Assembly (NCBI RefSeq): GCF_014901205.1
Contig: NZ_JACNMU010000001.1
Span: forward strand, 124,001 to 188,000
Source: Meridianimarinicoccus sp. MJW13
GTDB taxonomy: Bacteria > Pseudomonadota > Alphaproteobacteria > Rhodobacterales > Rhodobacteraceae
Reading direction: 5' to 3'
Length of the DNA: 64,000 nucleotides
Made by a program: the position numbers and the translations under genes. Numbering within the stretch: the first letter of the stretch is position 1; the number at the start of each line of letters is the position of its first letter. The notes under the pieces were generated by a model. That model saw only the letters and a list, made by a program, of their open reading frames with translations. It searched no databases and had not been told where the DNA came from. Positions 25,562 through 34,298 of the stretch are shown one piece after another.

Positions 25562-26527
25562 CTACACAGGATTTCCGGGTTCGGCGTCAGACCGCCTCTC
25601 GTGCCCCGGATCCTGGGCGACGCGCCTGCGCCGCGCCACGCCCATCAGGCCGCCCAGCCCTGCCAGCAACAGCCCCACCGAGGCCGGGAGCGGCACGTTT
25701 GCCGACAGATAGGCGATGCTGTTTGTCTGTCCCGACGTGAATACACTTCGGTACTGTCCATTCGCCCCGAAGTTCACCAGGTTGGCCTTTTCCGGCACCA
25801 GGGTGGCCCAGACTTCATACGCCCCCAGGATGGCGAGCGCCGTAATTTCCGGCACCGTTGTACGCCGCGAACGCGCCAGCATCCCCGCCTTTACCCGGGC
25901 TGCCACCCGCCGCATCCTGGTAAAACAGATTGGTGGCTGCACCGCGTATACCGCCAAGTCCCCCATTGATTCCCGTCTTCCCGGATTGGCCGTCGCTGCC
26001 AAGTGCAGAGGAGTAGCGTGTAACGGCTGCACTACCGTGACGTCCATCTTGGGCGTCCCCTGCCGCATAGTGAAAATACCTGTCACGCGCCCAGTAACCG
26101 CCCGACGCTCCAGCGGTGGCCGAACCGCCAGCAGCACCCAGGGCACCAAGCTGAAAGAACCCGCGCCCGCCACAAAAGCCGCCATCGCCACCACCTGCAC
26201 CGGAAACGCGGCCGCTTGCCGAAAAGTCAAAGTTCACATTGTCGCCGATATCGGCGTTGTTCAGGGCCATGAAAGCCGCGCCGTTGCTGCCTCCGGCCCG
26301 GACATTCGTGTCAGAGGCAACGGTGAAACCCCCGAGGAACCTGAACGTCATCACACCGTTGCTGAGGTTCGTCACAAATTTCGTGCCGTTGAATGTGCCC
26401 CGGATGCGACCCCGTTACTTGTTCCTGCGGATGTGTTGACGATGGCATCGGCCGCGCCGGACGGGCTGGGGTTCAATCCATAAAGGACAATGACGGATTT
26501 GGTGAGTGTGGCGAATAGATTTGACAT
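25562..26527 (-). pseudogene. frameshifted glycine-rich surface protein with VPLPA-CTERM tail
   Basis: Pieces of one gene lie in three frames. The start (ATG at 26527, behind AAGGAG) reads MSNLFATLTKSVIVLY and continues to about 26413. The middle frame reads GTFNGTKFVTNLSNGV, then a long Gly/Ala-rich region. The last frame, from about 25840, reads EKANLVNFGANGQY and ends with VPLPASVGLLLAGLGG followed by RRRR. That tail is the VPLPA-CTERM exosortase-type sorting signal of Rhodobacterales. One extra G in the four-G run at 26410-26413 would restore the first junction, and loss of one base near 25850 the second. It is either truly decayed or carries assembly errors. Confidence 0.65.
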
Positions 26528-26658
26528 GGTTCTCCTTGGCGTTCGGTCTGTTTCGAACGCAGCTGGGGAGCCCAAACACGCCAATTGATGCATTTGAAAT
26601 CGATGTTGCCGCCAGTTTTCATCCCAAACAAGAAAATTCCGGGGGCCTGTTCGGCCGA

Positions 26659-26955
26659 TCAACGTTGTTCCCCCAAGGTCTGGGCTGTCGCAGCAGCACG
26701 GCCTGCCTTTGCGACTTTGATCAGGAAGCCGTCCGCCAATGCCGCAAAGGTCCGCGATTGAAGCTCCAGCCCGGTTCTCCTGGCCTCTTGCCTTGCTTGG
26801 GAAGGACGCATGCCGGAGAGAAGATCAGCCCTTGCAGCCCGCGCCTTTGCCACGGAGACAGCAGGATAGTCTCCGATCGCCAACAACTGCACCTTGCCGT
26901 CAATCCTGTCCTTGAAGCGCCATGACTTGGACCCGGACGCCCCGAAAAAATGCAA
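26659..26955 (-). pseudogene. remnant of a tyrosine-recombinase integrase (DUF4102 arm domain)
   Basis: About 98 codons match the N-terminal arm-DNA-binding region of P4-type integrases: GSKSWRFKDRIDGKVQLLA, then IGDYPAVSVAKARAARADLL and TFAALADGFLIKVAKAGRAA. A normal integrase is near 400 residues; the core-binding and catalytic domains (R...HxxR...Y) are missing. The first residues of the arm domain are also missing on this strand. A similar first piece, KVSDGEGLYY, appears on the opposite strand at about 26968-26997. The remnant lies 240 bases from the 3' end of tRNA-Thr, the usual target type. Confidence 0.75.
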
Positions 26956-27123
26956 ACTCCCCCCAAAAAGTCAGCGACGGTGAAGGGCTCTACTATTCCG
27001 GGTGGGTTTGGGACTGTGGCATCGGGGGTCCGTTCTCAGCAGCGCAGTCCAGCGTGCCCCCAAAATATACCCCTATTCTAGGGGCAGGCATGGGACGCGA
27101 TCGAACGCCACCAGCCAGCCACT

Positions 27124-27160
27124 AAAAAAAGACGAAGCCCCTTGTTTCAAGGGGCTTCGT
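27124..27160 (-). terminator. Rho-independent terminator of tRNA-Thr
   Basis: A perfect 13-bp stem (27132-27144 with 27148-27160) with a 3-base loop is followed in the leftward direction by seven consecutive T (27124-27130). It is the strongest intrinsic terminator in the window. Confidence 0.9.
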
Positions 27161-27191
27161 GGATGTCTTTGGCTGGTTCTGTAGAGTTTGG

Positions 27192-27267
27192 TGGTGCCGC
27201 TGAAGGGACTCGAACCCCCGACCCCATCATTACGAATGACGTGCTCTACCAGCTGAGCTACAGCGGC
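27192..27267 (-). tRNA. tRNA-Thr (anticodon CGU)
   Basis: A complete cloverleaf of 76 bases with an encoded CCA. The acceptor stem is GCCGCTG/CAGCGGC, the D-arm GCTCAGCTGGTAGAGC, and the anticodon stem CGTCA/TGATG closes the loop TTCGTAA, giving CGU. The T-arm is GGGGGTTCGAGTCCC. It reads ACG threonine codons. Its 3' end faces the integrase remnant. Confidence 0.95.
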
Positions 27268-27309
27268 GATGGCGCGGTTGCTATCAGGACTTTCCGGCGG
27301 GGGAAAGCC

Positions 27310-28818
27310 CTAGTTTGCAACCTTTTCAGCCTCCTTGACCTGTTCCACTTCGGTGGCCGTCTGGTCCAGAATATCGGCCTCGGGCTCCTCCACCTCGGTG
27401 GGTTCTGCCGTCGGTTCTGGCTCTTCGGACTTGTCCTCCAGCGCGCCGACGATCAGCGGCAGCATGGCCATGCCGGTGCCATCGACCACGGCACCGCCCT
27501 TCTGGGCTTCCTTCCAGCTCAAGGTATCGAAGGCATCGCAGTTGTCGCAGATGACGGTCCAGCCGCCGTGGACGTGGCCGCAGTTCTCGCAGACCCATTG
27601 CGGTCCGCGCGACGCGGTCAGCGCCTTGGCCAGCCAGGCCTTGACGGTGGTGTCGTCCGAACCTTCGCCCCGTTCGATCGCCGCCATCAGGGTCAGCGTG
27701 CGGGCGTTGGGCATGGTCTCGGGCAAATCGCCCAGGGCCTTGCGCGCTGCCGGGAAATTCTCGGCGGCGATTTCCAGTTCGGCCAGCAGCATCTTGCTTT
27801 CCGGATGGATCGGCTTGAGCTTCAGCAAGTTGCCGAACCGCTTGATCCGGGCAGCCGGGGTTTCACTGGGCTCGATGGCGGCAAAAGCCGCGGCCAGATC
27901 GGGGTGCGGCTCGGCGGTCCAGGCGGTCTTGATGACCTTGACGGCGTTGCGCGGCTTGCCCATCGCGGTATAGGCGCGGGCGGCCATGGCGGCGGCAGGC
28001 ACCAGTGCCGGCGACAGGCGCGCGGCCTCGATCGCCTCGTCGTTGGCCATGTCCAGATCACCGGCAGCAATGCGCGCCTCGGCATCGGCCAGCGCCAGCA
28101 CCGCATCGCGGCGCTTGTGCAGATCGCGCGGGACAGAGCCGTATTTCAGCTTGGCCCCCAGCGTCTTGCGAGCGCCCTTCCAGTTGGATTTCTGCGCCTG
28201 CAACTGCAACAGCGTGTCCGAAGTTTCCGCGTGACGCGGCTTCAGCACGAAGGCCTTTTCGGCCAGCTTCAGCGCGGTGTCGGTGTCGCCCTCGGCCAGC
28301 TTCTGCTTCATCAGGCCACGCACACCGACAAAACGGGTGCGATCGTCGCCCAGCAGCTTCTTGTAGGCTTCCATGGCCTTGGTCTTGTCACCGGTCATCT
28401 CGGCAGCCTGCGCCCGGATCAGGTTGGTCAGATCGGGACGTTGCAGCAGACGTTCGGCCTTGGAGGCCCGGCTCACGGCCTCGCTACCCTCGCCCGCCGC
28501 AAGGGCGGTAAAGGCTTCGGACAGCGCCTTGAAGCCGCGCCGTTCGCGGTTGCGCGAGAAATAGCGGGTGATGGCGGTTTCATCCCCGGCCAGGAACCGC
28601 AGGGTGGCAATCAGCAGCCCCAGCAGTTTCAGGACGATCCAGACGGTCAGCAGCAGCAGCGCGGCGGCCACCAGGGTCTGAACCGGACCGAGGGTGAATT
28701 CCCAGTTGGCCACGGCAAGGTGCAGGCCCTCGCCCTCGGTCATCAGCAGTTCCACCCCGAAAATCAGGGCGGCGATGATGGCCACAAAGAGAAGGATCTT
28801 GATCAGCGAAATCAGCAT
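27310..28818 (-). CDS. hemY: HemY-like TPR membrane protein with C-terminal zinc ribbon
   Basis: A 502-residue protein of the HemY N-terminal-domain family. Two membrane helices lie at about 5-27 and 45-68, followed by TPR-like helical repeats (for example AMEAYKKLLGDDRTRF). The C-terminal part carries WVCENCGHVHGGW and VICDNCDAFD, a CxxC...CxxC zinc-ribbon pattern. The protein is placed with haem-synthesis genes in many Proteobacteria but is not a protoporphyrinogen oxidase; it may be a scaffold. It follows the mitofilin-like gene by 11 bases. Confidence 0.85.
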   Translation of the reverse strand: MLISLIKILLFVAIIAALIFGVELLMTEGEGLHLAVANWEFTLGPVQTLVAAALLLLTVWIVLKLLGLLIATLRFLAGDETAITRYFSRNRERRGFKALSEAFTALAAGEGSEAVSRASKAERLLQRPDLTNLIRAQAAEMTGDKTKAMEAYKKLLGDDRTRFVGVRGLMKQKLAEGDTDTALKLAEKAFVLKPRHAETSDTLLQLQAQKSNWKGARKTLGAKLKYGSVPRDLHKRRDAVLALADAEARIAAGDLDMANDEAIEAARLSPALVPAAAMAARAYTAMGKPRNAVKVIKTAWTAEPHPDLAAAFAAIEPSETPAARIKRFGNLLKLKPIHPESKMLLAELEIAAENFPAARKALGDLPETMPNARTLTLMAAIERGEGSDDTTVKAWLAKALTASRGPQWVCENCGHVHGGWTVICDNCDAFDTLSWKEAQKGGAVVDGTGMAMLPLIVGALEDKSEEPEPTAEPTEVEEPEADILDQTATEVEQVKEAEKVAN

Positions 28819-28829
28819 GGGGGGCCTCC

Positions 28830-30494
28830 TCAGTTGGCCAGCAGGGTTGCAGCCAGATCCGACGCGGCGGTGGTCACGTCACGGCGCGACTGCGCCGCCG
28901 TGATCCAGTCCGCCAGTTCGGCCTGACCCGCCGGCGGCAACAGTGCCAATTCGGCCAGGGTAGAATCCAGATCTCCGGCGACCAAAGCCGCCTCGGCCCG
29001 CGACAGAACCGCGTCCGGGTCGTTGCCTTCTTTCGGTGTCAGCGACCGGGCACCGGTCTGCGACCTCAGGAAGGCGACAAAGCGCCCGGTCGTGTCGTCT
29101 GCCACGGTTTCGCGGATGGAAGCGTCCAGCGCCGCGCGGGCCTCTTGCGGAAAGCTGCTGCGCAGTTGCGCCAGCGATTGCACGCCGTTCTCGGCATGGG
29201 CGCTCAGCACGTCGGGCACCTCGGTCAGGTCAGACAGGATCGCCAAGGGGGTCACATAAGGCGCACCGCGTTGGATGGCCCCGTCGAGACTGGCCAGCGC
29301 TTCGCGCATGGCGGCGGCATTGGCCTTGGCCTCTGCCGCGGCAGCAGCTTCGGCGGCCTGCGCCTGGGCTGCGGCGGCAACTTCCGCGGCCTGGGCCTGC
29401 GCCGTGGCGGCGACCTCGGCCGCCTGCGACTTGGCTTCTTCCTGCAGCGCACGGGCCTGGTCGGTGACCGCGGCCATTTCGGCGTTGACCTGTTCGTTCA
29501 GCGCCTGGGCTTCTTCCAGGGTCTTTTTCAACCCGTCCAGCTCGCGTTCATAGGCTTCGAACGCCGCCTTGGCAGTTTCCGAGCTTTCCTGAAGCGGACG
29601 CTTTTCCACGGCGGTCAGGCGATCGTTGATCGCGGCCAGCCGGGTGTCGAGATCGTTCAGCCCCGATTGCACACCGGAAATGGCACCACTGAGGGAGCTT
29701 TCCACATTGCCCACGGTGCTGCCCACGGCCTCGAGCCGGGACGCCATGTCGCCGAACTGCCCCTGAAGGGTCGTCGCCACATCGCCCAACTGGCCCTGAA
29801 GCTGCTGGCTGAGGGCGGCAATCTGATCTTCGGCGCCGGTGTCGGCGGGTTTGGACACGGCCTCAGCGATTTCGCCGATCCGGGCTTCCAATGTACCCAG
29901 ACGTTCCGATTGTGTCGCCAGAGACTGCGAGGTGCCGTCATCCTGGGATCCCAGGTAGGTGGCGCCGCCGAAGCCCAGGCCCGCAGCCACGAGGCCGCCC
30001 AGCACGGCAGGCATGAAGCCCCCGCCGGATTTCTCCGCAGCCGGTGCCGGCGCGGGGGCCGCGACGGGCGCAGGCTCGGGCGTGGGTTCTGCGACAGGTT
30101 CGGTGTCTTCGGCAGCCAGTTTCTCGGCCTCGGACAGGTCTTCGGCCGTTTCCGACACCGCAGCCTCGGCCAGCACATCGGCATCCGTGGCAAGATCGCC
30201 TTCGATGTCCTCGGGCGTGACGCTGTCATCCTCGGCGGCAACGTCATCCTCGGCCAGCGATTCGGCGTCTTCCGAGACGTCCTCGGCCAACGCCTGATCC
30301 TCGGCGGTGTCGTCACCCCCTTCGGTCAGATCCGTGAACTCGGCGTCTTCCACCGATTCCCCGGCCTCATCCGCAGGCTTGGCACCTTCGACATCGTCGG
30401 CATCCTGCCCGATTTCGCTTTCCTGAGCGCCATCGAGCTTGTCTTCGATCTCGGGGGTCTGCTCCGGATCGTTTTTCTTGTCCTTGGAACTCAA
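28830..30494 (-). CDS. mitofilin/Mic60-like inner membrane protein
   Basis: A 554-residue protein between hemD and hemY, the conserved alphaproteobacterial position of bacterial mitofilin. The first 170 residues are very acidic and low in complexity. One transmembrane helix follows (about 171-190, PAVLGGLVAAGLGFGGATYL). Then comes a long coiled coil with an Ala/Gln repeat region (AAEVAATAQAQ) and a C-terminal helical mitofilin signature region. Homologues shape intracytoplasmic membranes. No ATG is present at the expected place. TTG at 30494, seven bases past AAGGA, is preferred to TTG at 30500. Confidence 0.75.
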   Translation of the reverse strand: MSSKDKKNDPEQTPEIEDKLDGAQESEIGQDADDVEGAKPADEAGESVEDAEFTDLTEGGDDTAEDQALAEDVSEDAESLAEDDVAAEDDSVTPEDIEGDLATDADVLAEAAVSETAEDLSEAEKLAAEDTEPVAEPTPEPAPVAAPAPAPAAEKSGGGFMPAVLGGLVAAGLGFGGATYLGSQDDGTSQSLATQSERLGTLEARIGEIAEAVSKPADTGAEDQIAALSQQLQGQLGDVATTLQGQFGDMASRLEAVGSTVGNVESSLSGAISGVQSGLNDLDTRLAAINDRLTAVEKRPLQESSETAKAAFEAYERELDGLKKTLEEAQALNEQVNAEMAAVTDQARALQEEAKSQAAEVAATAQAQAAEVAAAAQAQAAEAAAAAEAKANAAAMREALASLDGAIQRGAPYVTPLAILSDLTEVPDVLSAHAENGVQSLAQLRSSFPQEARAALDASIRETVADDTTGRFVAFLRSQTGARSLTPKEGNDPDAVLSRAEAALVAGDLDSTLAELALLPPAGQAELADWITAAQSRRDVTTAASDLAATLLAN

Positions 30495-30557
30495 AACCAA
30501 ATTCCTTCCCTGTCTCCAGCGTGGAGCATATCCCGCGCTACGGTCACGCTCAAGAAA

Positions 30558-31274
30558 TCATCCCCGCTCCGACAGACGCTGAATGAGATCCAGCATGGCA
30601 TCGGCATCGGGGGTGGGCGCAACTTCCATTCGGGCGCCACTTTGCACTTGTCCTGCCTCGGCAACAGCAGGGCTGATTGCCGCAAGCCGCAATTCAGCGC
30701 GCGCGCGGGACAGTTCCGGGGCCAGCAGGCGGGCGCTGCGCGGCGAAAACATCGGGACCAGCACCGGGGCCGGGCCGCTCAGGCAGGTCCGGGCTTCGTC
30801 GGTCAGCGGGCGGGGCTGCTGATCATAGACCGCCAGATGCGCCGCCGCGATCCCCAGATCGGCCAGATCCGCCACCAGATCGCGCGCCAGATGCACGCCG
30901 CCCAGATGCAGCAGGCGGCCTTCGGGCGGGTGCCGGGCGATCAGGCGCACCAGTCCGCGCGCCTCTCCCGGCCCTTGCAAGGCCTCCAGCCCGATGCCCC
31001 GCGCAGCTTCCGCCGTGCGTGCGCCGACGCAATACGCCGGGAAGCGCCGTTCAACGGCGTGCCGGGCAAACACCGCGACCGCGTTTTCAGAGGTGAAGGC
31101 CAGGGCCCCGACACCCTCCCAGGTGGCGTCTTGGGTCAAGACGCAAGCCGCAGGTCGTTCGACAATATCCAGAACCGGCGCGATCACGATCCGAAACCTG
31201 TCGCCGAACCGCGCCCGCACCTGCGTGGCAAAGCGCGCCGATTGCGCGGCGGGGCGGGTCAGAAGCAGGATCAT
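30558..31274 (-). CDS. hemD: uroporphyrinogen-III synthase
   Basis: A 238-residue HemD, which cyclises hydroxymethylbilane to uroporphyrinogen III. It shows the two-lobed pattern with ILLTRPAAQSARFA at the start, ALAFTSENAVAVFA (the conserved T-S-xNAV motif), YCVGARTAEAARGIG, and VPMFSPRSARLLA in the second lobe. HemD sequences are weakly conserved, so the motif order and operon position carry the call. The ATG at 31274 follows GGAG; a much longer upstream reading only runs antisense to tsaD. hemC is not adjacent, since tsaD lies divergently on that side. Confidence 0.85.
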   Translation of the reverse strand: MILLLTRPAAQSARFATQVRARFGDRFRIVIAPVLDIVERPAACVLTQDATWEGVGALAFTSENAVAVFARHAVERRFPAYCVGARTAEAARGIGLEALQGPGEARGLVRLIARHPPEGRLLHLGGVHLARDLVADLADLGIAAAHLAVYDQQPRPLTDEARTCLSGPAPVLVPMFSPRSARLLAPELSRARAELRLAAISPAVAEAGQVQSGARMEVAPTPDADAMLDLIQRLSERG

Positions 31275-31373
31275 TGCGGGTCTCCGACGCTGGTGCGGCG
31301 GATGCTTGCCGCCTTGCGCCGCCAGTGGTAGCTGGCAGGCATCCCCGACACAACACCACCGATCGCCCCGCCC

Positions 31374-32474
31374 ATGTCTCCTGCCCCCCTCACCCTGCTC
31401 GGCCTGGAAAGCAGCTGCGACGACACCGGCGCCGCCGTTGTGCGCGCCGATGCCGAGGGCCGAGGACAGATCCTGTCCAACGTGGTCATCGGTCAGGACG
31501 AACTGCACGCAGCCTTTGGCGGCGTGGTGCCCGAGATCGCCGCCCGCGCCCATGCAGAAAAGATCGACGTTGCGGTTGAACAGGCGCTGTCCCGGGCCGG
31601 TCTGCGGCTGGACCAGGTCGATGCCGTGGCGGTGACGGCGGGTCCGGGCCTGATCGGCGGCGTGCTGTCCGGCGTCATGTGCGCGAAGGGGCTTGCGGCC
31701 GGGGCGGGTCTGCCATTGGTGGGGGTAAACCACCTTGCCGGCCATGCGTTGACCCCGCGCCTGACCGACGGGCTGGCGTTTCCCTACCTGATGCTGCTGG
31801 TGTCCGGGGGCCATTGCCAGTTCCTGATCGCCCATGGCCCGGACCGGTTCACCCGCCTTGGCGGCACCATCGACGATGCCCCGGGCGAGGCCTTCGACAA
31901 GACCGCGCGGCTGCTGGGCCTGCCGCAACCGGGCGGCCCCTCGGTGGAACGCGCGGCACGGGATGGGGACGCCCGCCGGTTTGCCTTCCCGCGCCCGCTG
32001 TTGAACCGTCCGGGATGCGACATGTCCTTCTCGGGGCTGAAAACCGCGGTGCTGCGGGCCCGCGACCAGCTGCTTGCGGCGCAAGATGGCCTCTATCCGC
32101 AGGACGTCAACGACCTCAGCGCCGGGTTCCAGACGGCAGTGGCCGATGTTCTGACCGAAAAGACCCGCCGCGCGCTGACCGCCTATCTGGACCTTCAGCC
32201 CCCCGCCCCGGCCATCGCCGTCGCCGGGGGCGTTGCCGCAAATGACGCGCTGCGCCGCCGACTGTCCACGCTGGCCGCCGAGCACGGCCTCGCCTTCGTG
32301 GCCCCGCCGCTGGCGCTGTGCACCGACAACGCGGCGATGATCGCCTGGGCCGGACTGGAACGGTTGCGCGCGGGGCTGACCGACAACGCTCCCCTGATCG
32401 CCCGCCCGCGCTGGCCGCTGGACCCGGATGGACCGGCCCTGTTGGGCGGCGGTCGCAAGGGCCCCAAGGCCTGA
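31374..32474 (+). CDS. tsaD: tRNA N6-adenosine threonylcarbamoyltransferase
   Basis: TsaD, 366 residues, transfers the threonylcarbamoyl group to A37 of ANN-decoding tRNAs together with TsaB and TsaE. The ASKHA fold shows [15 protein letters not shown] at the start, the metal ligands His120 and His124 in [10 protein letters not shown], and the nucleotide-binding [13 protein letters not shown] and [10 protein letters not shown] near the end. The length is normal. It is divergent from hemD with a 99-base gap holding both promoters, and heads a rightward group with the YciI-like and EVE genes. Confidence 0.93.
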   Translation: MSPAPLTLLGLESSCDDTGAAVVRADAEGRGQILSNVVIGQDELHAAFGGVVPEIAARAHAEKIDVAVEQALSRAGLRLDQVDAVAVTAGPGLIGGVLSGVMCAKGLAAGAGLPLVGVNHLAGHALTPRLTDGLAFPYLMLLVSGGHCQFLIAHGPDRFTRLGGTIDDAPGEAFDKTARLLGLPQPGGPSVERAARDGDARRFAFPRPLLNRPGCDMSFSGLKTAVLRARDQLLAAQDGLYPQDVNDLSAGFQTAVADVLTEKTRRALTAYLDLQPPAPAIAVAGGVAANDALRRRLSTLAAEHGLAFVAPPLALCTDNAAMIAWAGLERLRAGLTDNAPLIARPRWPLDPDGPALLGGGRKGPKA

Positions 32475-32546
32475 TCGCGAAAGGCGGCTTGTCCCGCCCC
32501 GGCCCGCGCCCTAGCCTGCGCCAGACTACATCACACGGAGACCCCC

Positions 32547-32819
32547 ATGCTGCACGTGCTCATCTGCCAGGACAAACCCGGCGCGCTGGAAACCCGCAAG
32601 GCCAACCGCGAGGCGCATCTGGCCTATCTCAAGGACACCGGCATCGTCGCCCAGGCCGGACCGGTCCTGAACGAGGCTGGCGAGATGGCGGGCTCCATCA
32701 TCGTGCTGAACACCGACAACCGCGCCGAGGCCGAAGCCTGGGCCGAAAGCGATCCCTACGCCAAGGCCGGTCTCTTCGCCTCGGTGCAGATCCAGACCTG
32801 GAACCGGGTGATCGGCTGA
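32547..32819 (+). CDS. YciI-like protein
   Basis: A 90-residue dimeric ferredoxin-like-fold protein of the YciI family. It has MLHVLICQDKPGALETRKAN, the conserved RxxHLAYL region (REAHLAYLKDTG), and AEAWAESDPYAKAGLF, the D-P-x-x-x-A-G motif near the proposed active site. Some members hydrolyse or dehalogenate small organics but most are uncharacterised. Its stop codon shares one base with the next start (TGATG), so the two are translationally coupled. Confidence 0.85.
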   Translation: MLHVLICQDKPGALETRKANREAHLAYLKDTGIVAQAGPVLNEAGEMAGSIIVLNTDNRAEAEAWAESDPYAKAGLFASVQIQTWNRVIG

Positions 32820-33241
32820 TGGCCTATTGGCTCTTCAAGTCCGAACCCTCCACCTGGTCGTGGGACAATCAAGTGGCCAAGGGCGCGGCGGGCGAGGAAT
32901 GGGACGGCGTGCGCAACTACCAGGCCCGCAACCACATGCGCCAGATGAAGATCGGCGACCGCGGGTTCTTTTACCACTCGCAGAAGGAAAAGGCCGTGGT
33001 CGGCATCGTCGAAGTCTGCGCCGAGGCCCATCCCGACAGCACCACCGACGATGACCGCTGGGAGTGCGTCGACATCAAGGCCATCCGCCCAATTGCCAAA
33101 CCGGTGACCCTGGCCGATTGCAAGACCAATCCGGCGCTGGAAAACATGGTTCTGGTCAACAACACCCGCCTGTCGGTGCAGCCGGTCACCGACGCCGAAT
33201 GGCGCGCTGTTTGCAAGATGGGCGAAACCGACCCGGACTGA
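32819..33241 (+). CDS. EVE domain-containing protein
   Basis: A 140-residue single-domain EVE protein (PUA-like fold). It starts MAYWLFKSEPSTWSWD, with EEWDGVRNYQARNHMRQM and KIGDRGFFYHSQKEK, which form the base-binding pocket in related YTH/EVE domains. EVE proteins are thought to recognise modified nucleobases in DNA or RNA. Its coupling to YciI and to tsaD, a tRNA-modification gene, is common in alphaproteobacteria and would fit an RNA-related role, which is inference. Confidence 0.88.
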   Translation: MAYWLFKSEPSTWSWDNQVAKGAAGEEWDGVRNYQARNHMRQMKIGDRGFFYHSQKEKAVVGIVEVCAEAHPDSTTDDDRWECVDIKAIRPIAKPVTLADCKTNPALENMVLVNNTRLSVQPVTDAEWRAVCKMGETDPD

Positions 33242-33304
33242 CCCACAAACGGGGGGCGGCTCCCGCCCTCTGTCGATGCAAGGCATCTCCGCCGGTTGGG
33301 CCCG

Positions 33305-33325
33305 GCAGCGCCGTGCCGGCGCTGC
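33305..33325 (+). terminator. hairpin downstream of the EVE-domain gene
   Basis: A perfect 9-bp stem (GCAGCGCCG with CGGCGCTGC) with a TGC loop lies about 65 bases beyond the stop. There is no T tract, so intrinsic termination is uncertain. Confidence 0.4.
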
Positions 33326-33437
33326 GCCCGCGCCTGAGCCTCCGGCCGTAAAACCGGATCAACGTCCTGTTTTCTTCTTGGCGAAAATACTCCCGCCGGA
33401 GGCAAGAAATCTCTCGCCGCTGCAATACAGCACACGC

Positions 33438-34289
33438 TCAGGCCAGCGCCATCACCCCATAAGCCACCTGCGCAGCGGTGAAATCCGACACGGCCCCTCC
33501 GGGCCGGGGCGCCAGTTCCACTACGTCGCACCCCACCAGCCGCCGCCCCTTCAGGGCATGGGCAACAAGGTGCAGTGCCTGCCAAAATCCCAATCCTCCG
33601 GGCACCGGTGTGCCGGTGTCCGGCATCACGGCCGGGTCCAGCCCATCCACGTCGAAGCTGACATAGACCTGCTGCGGGAAGTCTTCGGGCAGACCCACCG
33701 CGTGCAGCCCGCCAGTGACCAATTCCTCGGCATCGACGTGGAACACCCCGAACTTGCGACGATAGTCCGCTTCCTGTGCGCACAGGGCGCGAACTCCGAA
33801 TTGCGCCAGCGCGATGTTGTCCTCCTCGACCAGCAATTGCATGACCGAGGCGTGGGAGTGCCGCTCGCCCTGGTAGGCCACTCGCAGGTCCGCATGGGCG
33901 TCGATCTGAACGATGCCAACAGGGCCTTCCAGTGCTGCTGCCACGCCGCGCACCGCGCCATAGCTCAGCGAATGCTCGCCGCCCAGCACCACGGGCACCC
34001 GGCCCGCGGCCACCGCCGCCTGCGTGCGGGCAGCAATTCGCGCCATCACGTCGGGCAAAGGGCCGTCACAATCGACCGGCGCTTCGGTGTAGATCCCGGC
34101 TTCGCAGGGCTCCACCCCGCGCCACAGGCGCTCCAGCTCGACACTGGCGTCCAGCAAGGCCGCCGGACCGCCGGCCGTGCCCGCGCCGTAGGACACCGTG
34201 CGCTCCAGCGGCACCGGGATCACCCGGAATTTCGCGGTTTCGGGGTCGCACTCGGCGGCGCTCAACTCGCCATCCAGAAATGGGGTCAT
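33438..34289 (-). CDS. speB: agmatinase / ureohydrolase family protein
   Basis: A 283-residue arginase-fold enzyme with all binuclear Mn ligands: His106 in GGEHSLSYG, Asp130, His132 and Asp134 in QIDAHADLR, and Asp213 and Asp215 in SFDVDGLDP. Next to arginine decarboxylase, agmatinase (agmatine to putrescine and urea) is the best reading, though arginase or guanidinobutyrase activity cannot be excluded from sequence. It starts 9 bases after the preceding decarboxylase gene and ends the leftward polyamine operon. Confidence 0.85.
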   Translation of the reverse strand: MTPFLDGELSAAECDPETAKFRVIPVPLERTVSYGAGTAGGPAALLDASVELERLWRGVEPCEAGIYTEAPVDCDGPLPDVMARIAARTQAAVAAGRVPVVLGGEHSLSYGAVRGVAAALEGPVGIVQIDAHADLRVAYQGERHSHASVMQLLVEEDNIALAQFGVRALCAQEADYRRKFGVFHVDAEELVTGGLHAVGLPEDFPQQVYVSFDVDGLDPAVMPDTGTPVPGGLGFWQALHLVAHALKGRRLVGCDVVELAPRPGGAVSDFTAAQVAYGVMALA

Positions 34290-34298
34290 GACGGCTCC

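Noticed and set aside
27192-27267. A duplicated tRNA-Thr 3' end marking the far attachment site
   Set aside because: I searched by eye from 25.5 to 27.2 kb and found no second copy of the T-arm/acceptor sequence; the island may be fully excised or the other end outside the window.
27310-28818. HemY as protoporphyrinogen oxidase
   Set aside because: The protein has TPR and membrane segments and no FAD-binding motif; it belongs to the proteobacterial HemY scaffold family.
31274-32285. A long leftward reading frame that would extend hemD by more than 300 codons
   Set aside because: It runs antisense through tsaD, has no HemD-like content before the ATG at 31274, and that ATG has a proper ribosome-binding site and normal protein length.
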